Shown: positions 35,301 to 44,300 of the stretch, one piece after another
Position numbering within the stretch: position 1 is the stretch's first letter
How the letters are laid out: the number at the start of each line of letters is the position of its first letter
From: Paenibacillus arenosi
GTDB taxonomy: Bacteria; Bacillota; Bacilli; Paenibacillales; Paenibacillaceae
Length of the DNA: 64,000 nt
Direction: 5' to 3'
NCBI RefSeq assembly: GCF_014841135.1
Contig: NZ_JACYTN010000001.1
Location: 248,001-312,000, forward strand
Notes under the pieces: model-generated
Seen by the model: the letters and a program-made list of their open reading frames with translations, nothing else
Database searches by the model: none
What the model was told of the DNA's origin: nothing
Translations under genes and position numbers: made by a program

Positions 35301-38300
35301 CCTAATCGCATCATCCATGCTTGTAGCTTATGTAAACAATCAGACGTACAGCAATGGGAAGCATTGCAGGTCAACGGATATTACAGCTTATTACATGTCG
35401 CGAAGGCAGCAGCTGAAATATTTGTATCTACCAATCTGCAATTGGATGTCATTGCAAACAACATTCACGAAGTAAGCGGCAATGAGCTGTTATATCCTGC
35501 GCACAGCACCATGTTAGGACCGTGTAAAGTCATCCCACAGGAATATGCTGAGATTCGCAGCAGAATGATTGATATCGACATCGAGGAATTAATCAGTAGT
35601 ACGAAAGTTATCGGGCAGATTGCGACAGAAGTAAACATGGTCGACGCAGAACCAGTGGTAAGTTTGCGCAACGGTAAACGATGGGTTCCGTGCCATGAGC
35701 AAGTTAGGCTGGATAGAACAGGGGAAGATGACACTATACTGCGGGATGAAGGCGTCTATGTCATTACTGGCGGTACGGGGGGCATTGCGCTTGAACTTGC
35801 TGTCTATTTAGCTAGAACGAAAAAAGCTAATTTGGCCTTGATCCATCGTTCTTCGTTTCCAGAGCGGAATACATGGGAAGAATGGCTGGACGCTCACGAA
35901 CCAAATGATCCAACAAGTATAAAAATTCGAAAATTGTTAGAAGTGGAACGGCATGCAAGTGGATTGATGTTGGAGCGTGCTGACGTATCCAACATGGAGC
36001 AAATGCAGACAGCGGTCTCAAGGATCGAGCAAAAATTTAGACAAATTCACGGCATTATTCATGCTGCTGGGACGCTGACGAGCGAAGCTTTTTCTGCAGT
36101 AACCGATACAGGGAAAGAAGAGAGCGAATCTCAGTTTACAGCAAAAATCTATGGTTCGCTCGTGTTAGATAAGTTATTTCAGGGCAAATCATTAGATTTT
36201 TGTCTGCTCATGTCCTCTATTTCTTCTGTGCTAGGAGGATTGGGTCATGTTGCTTACTGCGCAGCCAATTCATTTTTGGATGCTTACGCCTTCTATCAAA
36301 ATCGAGGCGAGGGCAAGCGGTGGTTGAGCGTGAACTGGGATGGCTGGCTTGTGATGAAAATCGAGGATGGAGCATGGGATGAAATATGGAAAGAGACAGC
36401 GATGACTCCAGCTGAAGGGGTTGACGCCTTTGAGCGGGTGTTGGCCTGTATTTCAGCAAGCCAAATCGTGAACTCGACAGCAGACTTGCAGTCTAGAATC
36501 GACGCATGGTCTAGTCCCAAAGCATCTTCTCGTTCAGAGGAACAAGAGCAATCCTTCAAGCTAACAGAGCGACCGGAAATGTCCGTCCTTTATGAGGTGC
36601 CACGAAATGAGACAGAACAAGCGATAGCGAAAATTTTTCAACATATTGTCCGAATCCATGAAATTGGTATTCATGATGACTTTCTAGAGCTAGGCGGGGA
36701 TTCATTGAAGGCAATCACCGTCTTGTCCAATATTCGTCAGCAATTTAATACCGATATTCCGCTAAAACAGTTTTTTAACAATTTGACGGTAGAACGGCTT
36801 GCTGCACTTATTTTGAATAAATCGGATCAAGACTTGATAGGCAAAGATGAAGCTCGCGTAGTACCAGCGGCGAAACAGGAACTTTATCCGCTTTCCACTG
36901 CTCAAAAGCGAATGTACCTCCTTGATCAATTAAATACAGGCAGCACCCTGTACAACACAACCATTTTGAAAAAAGTCGGTCGTTCTGTCTCCAAGCAGAA
37001 ACTGGAGCAGATATTCAAAGCGTTGATCGAACGGCATGAAAGTTTGCGCACTTCGTTTATGCTCCAAGAAGATGTTCCTTATCAAAAAGTACATGACAGC
37101 GTAGATTTCCAACTATCGTCGTGGAATTTGTCTTCCGCACCCGATCAAGCTGCTCAAGTAATGGCTAGTTTCGTTGAGCCATTTGACTTGAGTCATGCTC
37201 CGCTATTGCGAGTAGGGTATATAGATGTTGGCGGTGATAAAAATATCGTGATCATCGACATTCATCATATTATTACGGATCTGATCTCCATGGATGTGGT
37301 GCAGCGAGATTTCAGCCTGTTGTTGGAAGGAATTGAACCGGAGCCCGTTACGTTACAGTACAAGGACTATGCAGTATGGCAGAACTCCAATTCGTACAAA
37401 AAGAGACTTCAACAGCAAGAAAGTTATTGGTTATCCAAATTTAGTAGCAAGCCGCCATTATTAAATTTGCCTACCGATTACCCGCGAAGTAAGACGAAGA
37501 CCTATGCTGGCAGCAATTTCTGCTTTGAATTCAATGCGGAAGAGACTAGATTGCTTCGTCAACTGGGTAAAGCCAACGATTCGACTATATTTATGCTACT
37601 CTTAACTGCCTTTAAAGCGCTCTTGTTCCGTTTAACAGGGCAAATGGATATGGTAGTCGGCGTACCTGTAGCTGGGCGGAATGAGAAAGAGCTTGAGCAT
37701 ATACTTGGCTTGTTTGTAAATACACTGCCTATACGGAGTGAACTTTGCGGCAGCAAGACGTTCCCGCAGTGGCTGGAAACGATCAAAACCAATGTGTTGG
37801 AAGCTTTCGAGCATCAAGATTATCCGTTTGAGGAACTGGTGGAACGTATTATCGTGGAGCGGGATACGAGTAGAAATCCGCTATTCGATGTGATGTTCAA
37901 CTTATTAGATCGACGCGAAGATGAAGAGCTAGATGAAGATTATCGAACAGATCAATTTTACAATCTAGGCTGTACATCAAAGTTTGATTTGAGCATGACG
38001 GTGAGAGAAGCGAAGCATAAACTTTATGTTGAAATCGAATACAGCACGGAGTTATTTAATGAAAGCACCATTCGTGCGATAAGCAGTTATTATCAACATT
38101 TGCTTCACGCTGTGGTTCACAATGAAACGATACCGATTAACGAAGTTGAGCTTGTTCCAGAGCAGATGCTTCGCGATTTGTATGATCGTCGGAATTGTAC
38201 GGCACTTCCGTATCCTGCACATGCAACGGTGTGCGGGCTTATTGACGAGCAGGCATTCAAGTATCCGGATAGAGCAGCGCTCATTTGTGATGGACGGGAG

Positions 38301-41300
38301 CTAACCTATGAGGAGATGCGTATCCAATCCAATCAGTTGGCTCATACGCTTCAGCTCAAGGGGATCAGTCAAGGCAGTTTGGTTGGTTTGCTGCTGGATC
38401 ATTCCATCGAAGCGGTAATTGCGATATTGGCGGTAATGAAATCAGGCGCATCTTATTTGCCTATCGATCCTGAATATCCGCAGGAGCGCATTCGTTTTCT
38501 TTTGGAAGATAGTCGCACGGATTTGCTGCTCGTTTCAGGACGTACCCTGCATACGATAGATACAGATTGTCGTGTATTAAATGTTGAGGACAGCCAATTG
38601 TACAGTCATTCAGCCACTTCTCTGCAAGCTGGTGCAACTGCTGTTGATACGGCTTATGTCATTTATACATCTGGTTCTACGGGGCTGCCGAAAGGCGTCG
38701 CTATCTCCCATCAATCATTGCTGAATTATATAAATTGGGCCATTCACGTGTATATGGATAAAGAAGGAGCGTTTTCGTTCCCGCTTTACTCTTCGCTTTC
38801 ATTTGATTTGACGGTTACTTCGTTGTTTGCTCCGCTTGCTACCGGACACCCTTTGATCATTTACAAAGACAACGAGGGCAACAAAGAAATGGTCATACAG
38901 CGTATGTTGGAAGATGATGCGGTACATGTCATTAAAGTAACACCTACTCATTTAAAGTTGATTAAAGAGTTGGGTATTCAAGCATCGAATGTACGCACAT
39001 TTATTGTTGGTGGAGAAGCGCTATCTACTGTTTTGGCGCGTGATATTTACCGTTTATTCGATGGAAAGGTCGCCATTTATAATGAATATGGACCTACAGA
39101 GGCAACGGTTGGATGTATGATCCACAAATTTGACGTGGAACGTGATGAACGGCTCTCTGTTCCGATTGGCAACCCTGCAGGCAACGCCAAAATATATGTG
39201 CTCGACAGTCAATTACACCTCGTTCCTGCAGCAATCCCAGGAGAGATTTATATTTCTGGAGATGGAATTGCTAAGCATTATTTATATCGACCTGAACTAA
39301 CGCAAGAAAGGTTTCTGCCAGATCCTTTCGAACCGGGTCGTGTGATGTATAAAACGGGTGATTTGGCCCGATTGCTACCAGATGGCTCAATGGAGTACCT
39401 TGGCAGGTTGGATCATCAAGTTAAAATCCGCGGTTTCCGTATTGAACTGGACGAAATCACACATGCACTTGAAGCGCATCCAAGTGTAAAGGAAGGGATC
39501 GTGGTAGCAAGAGAGAGTGGGTCTGGTGAAGCAGATGACCGTTATCTTTGCGCGTATTATGTGCCTCTTCAGAGGGAAGACGATCTAACTTTGTTAAACC
39601 ATGAACTGAAACAGGATCTTGCTCGAAAGTTGCCCGCTTATTTGGTACCGCAAGTATTCGTGAATGTGGAGACTTTGCCCGTAACACCGAACGGGAAATT
39701 AGATCTGGACCGATTGCCTGCGCCTATTCGTACTGGTGAGCAGCATTTTGCTGCCGTTGAAACGGCACTAGAACAAAAGTTGCTTGATATATGGGCAGAA
39801 GTGTTGAAGCGTGATGCGAATCAGATCTCCATTGACGCTAATTTCTTTGAATTAGGGGGACACTCGCTGAAAGCGACCGTTGTTGCTTCACGGTTGCATA
39901 AAGCATTGCAAGTTAAAGTCCCACTCATTGAGTTTATTAATCGACCAACGATTAGGGAACTGGCTAGCTATGTACAGGAGGCAAGTTCAGAAGCATATGC
40001 TCCGATTCCGAGAGCTGCGGATCAGCCGTACTATGAGTTGGCTCCTGCGCAGCGGAAGTTATACTTTCTTCAGCAGCTAAATCCGAATGACATCAGCTAC
40101 AATATGCCGATGTTTTGGGAGCTGCAAGGAAGCTTGGAACAAGATAAGCTGAAAGCTGCTTTTCATAAGCTGGTATACAGGCACGAAAGCTTGCGAACAA
40201 GCTTCATTCTTGTAGACGGGCAGCCTTTCCAACAATTGAACGACAGCAGTATGTTAGAAATTGAATGTGAGAATGTGTCCTATTATAGAGAGCCGCAAGT
40301 TGTGGCTGAACGTATGATGAGTGAATTTATTAGACCGTTTGATTTATCAACCTCTCCATTGCGAATTGGGCTCATCCAGACAAGTGAGCAGCGTCATATT
40401 TTAATGGTTGATATTCATCATATTGTGACAGATGGCGTATCCATGGAAATACTCGCCCGCGACTTTATGGCTCTGTACGCAGGAGAGCAGCTGCCAGATT
40501 TGAAAGTTCGCTATCGAGACTATACGGAGTGGTACAGACAGCTTTGTGCACCGGAAAGAATGGAAAAACAGGCAGCCTACTGGCAGGAACAGTTCCAAGG
40601 CGAACTTCCTGTACTGCATTTGCCTGTTGATTATGATCGACCGTCTATTCGAAGCTTTGAAGGTGGTTATGTTGAATTTAAGCTTGCGTCAGATAAGACG
40701 GAACAATTAAAGCAGTTGGCGCTGCAAGAGGGAGCAACGTTATACCTTATCCTTTTGTCGGCATTTAATGTGCTGCTTGCTAAGTTGAGCGGTCAGGAAG
40801 ATATCATTATCGGAACAGATACAGCAGGCCGGGGACATGATGATATTCAACAATTGATCGGCAATTTTGCCAATACGCTGGCGCTGCGGAACTATCCCGT
40901 TTCATCGCTATCTTTTTACGAGTTTTTGGCCGATGTCAAAGGCAGGCTTTTGGAAGCATATGAGCATCAAGATTTCCAATTTGAAGATGTTGTTGAGATG
41001 GTTGTGCACAAGCGTGATTTAAGCCGACATCCTTTATTTGATGTTATGTTTGGATTTTTAGGTCATGAAGGTAAAGAGCTGGAGATGAGTGGTTTAATGC
41101 TTCGCTCCTGTTCTCCGGAAAAAAGAACGGCTATTTTTGACCTTGTTTTGCTAAGTTATCAACAAGGAGAGTCGCTTGTGTTTGAGTTGGAATTCAGCAC
41201 AAAACTGTTCAAACGTTCTACAGTCGACATGTTTGTCCGAAGCTTTATCCAAATTGTTGATCATATCATTGCACAACCAAATTGCAAACTTGCGGATATT

Positions 41301-41372
41301 CGGATAAGCCATGGGCTTCAAGCGACAAGCGTTGGCAAGCTAATGGACTTAGAAGGAGATTTTAGGTTCTGA
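32307..41372 (+). CDS. Hybrid PKS-NRPS, KS-AT-KR-ACP-C-A(Asn)-T-C
   Basis: A 3021-residue protein. KS 6-430 (Cys178); AT 525-830; KR 1145-1395 (TGGTGG, Ser/Tyr/Asn present); ACP Ser1466. Then C 1527-1950 (HHIITDL, Leu in place of the usual Gly), A 1973-2465, T Ser2521, and a complete second C 2576-3005 (HHIVTDG). The A-domain pocket reads DLTKIGEVGK, which is exactly the classical asparagine code. The AT is divergent: GYSFGE (Ser629) in place of GHSxG, SGQSAQ in place of PGQGSQ, and HAAH in place of HAFH, so its extender unit is uncertain. No E domain follows the Asn module. The protein ends just after the C domain with EGDFRF, and the next protein opens with a half C domain. A strong site, GGAGGAGG, precedes the ATG. 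Confidence 0.93.
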   Translation: MSHTNGLEIAVIGMACRFPGARNIDEYWHNLSNGVESISFFTEEELKEAGVDPELLRNPNYVKAKGYIEDIEYFDAAFFQFSAREAEIMDPQIRVLQECAWEALEHSGYTPHRYEGDIGLYAGASTNFNWEPLASYTDSSLSSEGFEAGTLAFKDALSTLISYKLNLRGPSLSLYSACSTSLSSIHQACRGLLLGECSIALAGGVSVSYPKKHGYLYQEGMIESPDGHCRSFDAKAEGSVFGDGAGIVVLKRLEDAIADGDTIHAVVKASAMNNDGSRKVGYTAPSVEGQAEVVRKALHLAEVEHESITYIEAHGSGTSMGDPIEIKALEKAYDITGKRVCAVGSVKSNVGHLDTASGVAGFIKTVLALKNKQIPPSLHFETPNPEIHFEVSPFYVNDRLADWKSSKYPLRAGVSSFGLGGTNIHVIIEEAPAMEATRPAGRSDKLLVLSARSEAALDQAASNLAAFLEHQSEIDIEDAAYTLQVGRDVYPYRRTVVCNSVEEAIASLKPRQDSQLKATYTKETVKQTVFMFSGQSAQYVQMGRGLYDTQPVFRQAMNDCFDLYRSLTGTVLKEILYPDSTLGAISPEEAQQRIQRTEISQPVLFVFEYSLAKLLMSWGIRPDAVIGYSFGEYAAACIAGVFSLKDALSLVVQRGKLMQSLPKGAMLSVPLAEKELLPLLEEGVSIAVVNDPSCIVSGSEEAIERFEQQMKQRKLLCMRLNSNHAAHSKWMEPVMDALECSLQPIRYGQAQVKYVSGMKGKAAQSEEIANHGYWVRQLAEPVRFSDGIAELCTHPSYVFIEVGPGRELSTMIRRHMDGTAHRVVDLIQPFGGKMSADRYLLRQLGKLWANGVAIDWKQYHDGDSRMRIPLPTYPFEKKYFWPDVKQTKRRQEKKQKSIHTRKSSTPEDWFYFPIWKQSALKYGNRTTTGTGSCNVVFMDEYGVGAELAEILRQAGSDVVQVWSGHAFKTVNSNEFILNLGDLEDYLRLFSMLKQSERTPNRIIHACSLCKQSDVQQWEALQVNGYYSLLHVAKAAAEIFVSTNLQLDVIANNIHEVSGNELLYPAHSTMLGPCKVIPQEYAEIRSRMIDIDIEELISSTKVIGQIATEVNMVDAEPVVSLRNGKRWVPCHEQVRLDRTGEDDTILRDEGVYVITGGTGGIALELAVYLARTKKANLALIHRSSFPERNTWEEWLDAHEPNDPTSIKIRKLLEVERHASGLMLERADVSNMEQMQTAVSRIEQKFRQIHGIIHAAGTLTSEAFSAVTDTGKEESESQFTAKIYGSLVLDKLFQGKSLDFCLLMSSISSVLGGLGHVAYCAANSFLDAYAFYQNRGEGKRWLSVNWDGWLVMKIEDGAWDEIWKETAMTPAEGVDAFERVLACISASQIVNSTADLQSRIDAWSSPKASSRSEEQEQSFKLTERPEMSVLYEVPRNETEQAIAKIFQHIVRIHEIGIHDDFLELGGDSLKAITVLSNIRQQFNTDIPLKQFFNNLTVERLAALILNKSDQDLIGKDEARVVPAAKQELYPLSTAQKRMYLLDQLNTGSTLYNTTILKKVGRSVSKQKLEQIFKALIERHESLRTSFMLQEDVPYQKVHDSVDFQLSSWNLSSAPDQAAQVMASFVEPFDLSHAPLLRVGYIDVGGDKNIVIIDIHHIITDLISMDVVQRDFSLLLEGIEPEPVTLQYKDYAVWQNSNSYKKRLQQQESYWLSKFSSKPPLLNLPTDYPRSKTKTYAGSNFCFEFNAEETRLLRQLGKANDSTIFMLLLTAFKALLFRLTGQMDMVVGVPVAGRNEKELEHILGLFVNTLPIRSELCGSKTFPQWLETIKTNVLEAFEHQDYPFEELVERIIVERDTSRNPLFDVMFNLLDRREDEELDEDYRTDQFYNLGCTSKFDLSMTVREAKHKLYVEIEYSTELFNESTIRAISSYYQHLLHAVVHNETIPINEVELVPEQMLRDLYDRRNCTALPYPAHATVCGLIDEQAFKYPDRAALICDGRELTYEEMRIQSNQLAHTLQLKGISQGSLVGLLLDHSIEAVIAILAVMKSGASYLPIDPEYPQERIRFLLEDSRTDLLLVSGRTLHTIDTDCRVLNVEDSQLYSHSATSLQAGATAVDTAYVIYTSGSTGLPKGVAISHQSLLNYINWAIHVYMDKEGAFSFPLYSSLSFDLTVTSLFAPLATGHPLIIYKDNEGNKEMVIQRMLEDDAVHVIKVTPTHLKLIKELGIQASNVRTFIVGGEALSTVLARDIYRLFDGKVAIYNEYGPTEATVGCMIHKFDVERDERLSVPIGNPAGNAKIYVLDSQLHLVPAAIPGEIYISGDGIAKHYLYRPELTQERFLPDPFEPGRVMYKTGDLARLLPDGSMEYLGRLDHQVKIRGFRIELDEITHALEAHPSVKEGIVVARESGSGEADDRYLCAYYVPLQREDDLTLLNHELKQDLARKLPAYLVPQVFVNVETLPVTPNGKLDLDRLPAPIRTGEQHFAAVETALEQKLLDIWAEVLKRDANQISIDANFFELGGHSLKATVVASRLHKALQVKVPLIEFINRPTIRELASYVQEASSEAYAPIPRAADQPYYELAPAQRKLYFLQQLNPNDISYNMPMFWELQGSLEQDKLKAAFHKLVYRHESLRTSFILVDGQPFQQLNDSSMLEIECENVSYYREPQVVAERMMSEFIRPFDLSTSPLRIGLIQTSEQRHILMVDIHHIVTDGVSMEILARDFMALYAGEQLPDLKVRYRDYTEWYRQLCAPERMEKQAAYWQEQFQGELPVLHLPVDYDRPSIRSFEGGYVEFKLASDKTEQLKQLALQEGATLYLILLSAFNVLLAKLSGQEDIIIGTDTAGRGHDDIQQLIGNFANTLALRNYPVSSLSFYEFLADVKGRLLEAYEHQDFQFEDVVEMVVHKRDLSRHPLFDVMFGFLGHEGKELEMSGLMLRSCSPEKRTAIFDLVLLSYQQGESLVFELEFSTKLFKRSTVDMFVRSFIQIVDHIIAQPNCKLADIRISHGLQATSVGKLMDLEGDFRF

Positions 41373-41389
41373 ATGAGAGGAAGGCGCTT

Positions 41390-44300
41390 ATGAAAGGTCG
41401 TACACATTCAATTCATAAGGCTATAGCAGCTAATCAGCACATTGTGGAAAAGAATTATTGGCTTTCACAATTCGTGGGGGAAGGGGCAATGGATGGTTTT
41501 CCATCCATTGTGCCGCTTTCCTCTTCTCCTCAACGTGATCTGGACTCCTTGCAAATAGAGCTTGGAGCAGAACTGAGCAGCAAGTTGTTGCTGCTCGCTA
41601 ATCACTCTGATGTGAGACTTCATGTCGTTCTCGTTGCCTCTATAAGTGCGCTATTATTCAAATATACGGGAAATAAAGAGGTTGTTATCGGCTCACCCAT
41701 CTATCAGCAAGACGTAGTAGAAGGTGGAGAGGGATCGTATGATAGGGAACATGAGAATAGCGAATTTATTAATACGATGCTTCCTTTACGAGTCCAAATG
41801 GAAGAAGGGACAAGCTTTAAGGAACTGCTGATGCAGGTAAAACAGACGTTGGCTGCGGCGGTAGAACATCAAAATTATCCGATTGACGTGCTGTTCGATC
41901 AGCTTCATTCGGAGAGTGGAGAATCAGGAACATCCTTGTATCGCACGGTCGTTATGCTGGAGAACATTCATCCGAAGCAGTATTTGGGCGATGCGGACTG
42001 TAAACTGCTATTTCGCTTTGTGCGGGAAGAAGACTGCATTCGTGGAACGGTGGAATATGATACAGGCATATACGCTCAAGCAGGAATGGAGCGTCTCATT
42101 TCTCATTTCGCAACCTTATTGGAGCATGCCCTGCTGCACCTGGGAGCAGGTATCGGTGAGCTGAGTATGCTGCCAGAGGTGGAACGTGTCCAAATTTTAT
42201 TTGGGTTTAACGGTAAGCAAGGCTTTTGTCCGGATACGACGATGAGTCAATTGTTTGAAGAACAGGTTGTGAAGACGCCGGACGCTACAGCTGTCACGTG
42301 TGGAGAAATAAGTATGACGTATGTGGAATTGAATGAGCGAGCCAATCAACTTGCCTGGCTGCTCAAAGCGAAGGGCATTGGTCCAGAACGATTGGCAGCC
42401 GTGCTGTGCGAGCGATCAATTGAGATGTTGGTCGGTATTTTAGCCGTCTTTAAGGCAGGAGGCGCTTATGTACCGATCGATGTGAACTATCCGATGGAGC
42501 GAATTCACACGGTGCTTGCGGATTCCGAAGCGAGCGTTGTCCTGACGAAAGCGGATGTTTATCCACATCCAGCAGAGCTATGCCGTAGTATCATCCGTGG
42601 TACATCGGTGGAACATGTGGTGTATTTGGATAAACTGGCTGAACCCGAATTCGGGACAGCAGTTCTCCAAGTAGAGCGTCTTGCGTGGCTGCTGGAGCAG
42701 GGACAGGAGCTGGATTTTGACTCGTTAATGCAGGTTGATGCTGTTCGGCATGCTGTTGGTGGAGAACAGTTGAGCTACAAGATGTGTGACGCACGTGTTG
42801 GACAACTGTCGGTTTTTTTGAATCAGTGCTTAGGAAGTGACGTGAAGCAATACGCTGTAGGTGTGTTGGCAGACGAGCCGATGGAGCGTATTACTGCGCT
42901 GTCAGCGCTGCAGCGGCTAGGTGTGGATTATGCGGTTGTTAAAAACATGAAGGAAGCGACGAAATGGATCGGGACAGGCAAAATAGGCTTCATGGTAACA
43001 ATGAGTCAGCATCTTGATCAGGTGGACCGTCTATTCTGGGAACAGGAAGCTTTGCATGGTTATGTACTGCTAGACGAATATGATCCTCTTGATAGCGTGA
43101 AGCAGTCGCAGGTGCAGGATATTTGGGAGGCGGTAGCTGAGCAGTCAAGTGAGGCGATCAACGACTATGGTTGGAGCAGCAGCTTTGGAGGTGAACCATT
43201 CCGTCTAGAGGAAATGCAAGAATATATCGACAACTTTCAAGTGAAGTTAGCTCCATATATAACGAAAGAGTCGAAGGTGTTTGAAATTGGCTGTGGACAT
43301 GGCTTAGTGCTGTTCCAGCTTGCTCCATGTGTGAAGTCTTACTTTGCAGTTGATTTGTCCGGTACCATCATCGAGCGCAATAGAGAGCGTGCGATGCGAG
43401 AAGGTCTGCATCACGTTGAATTGAAGCAGGCTTTTGCAGCTGAAATTGGCTGTCTAGATGTGTCAGATGTGGATGTAGCGATCGTCAGCAGCGCTGTTCA
43501 TTATTTCCCGAACACGTTGTACTTGGAGGAGGTCATCCGGAGTGCAATTGGACTGCTGAAAGAGGAAGGCATCATCTATTTGGACGACCTGCTGGATGCT
43601 GGTCGCAAGCAGGAGTTGGTAGCTGCAACAGCGGCTTATAAACAGGCGAATCCTACTGCACTGGTGAAGACAGGATGGGATGAGGATTTGTTCGTAGATG
43701 AGCAATTCTTTGTAGAACTGCAGCGATCCTATCCAGAAATTATAAGCTGGGAAAGCAGTCGCAAGCGAGGAATGATCGACAACGAGTTGACGAGATTCCG
43801 CTATGACGTGTTGTTGAAGATCGACAAGAAGCAGAATCGTCGAGAAGAGGTTGTGAATTCGGATCAATTGCTTGGAGACGGCAAGGGTCGATATACATGG
43901 AAAGAAGTACACCAGTTGGCAGTAGGTACAGGAGAAGTGGATACACGTAATGATACACACGAGGGAATAGAGCCATATACGTCCAATACTTCAAAGAATC
44001 ACAGCGGAGCGCTGTTAGTCGAAGCAGCTGCACGGGGAACTGTGACAGATGTATCAACGATGACAGCGATGCCGAAGCACAATCCGCCTTCGATTAACAA
44101 GCCAGACGATTTAAGCTATGTCATTTATACATCAGGTTCAACGGGCCGCCCGAAAGGCGCAATGGTGGAACATCGGGGTATGATCAACCATCTTTATGCG
44201 AAACAAAACGATTTTGCAGTCAGTGATACCAGCATCATTGCTCAAAATGCATCTCATTGCTTTGACATTTCAGTATGGCAGATGTTTTTAGGCTTAGTGC

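Noticed and set aside
43463-43960. Minus-strand frame opposite the inserted methyltransferase
   Set aside because: A shadow of the real coding strand, with no ribosome binding site or recognisable domain.
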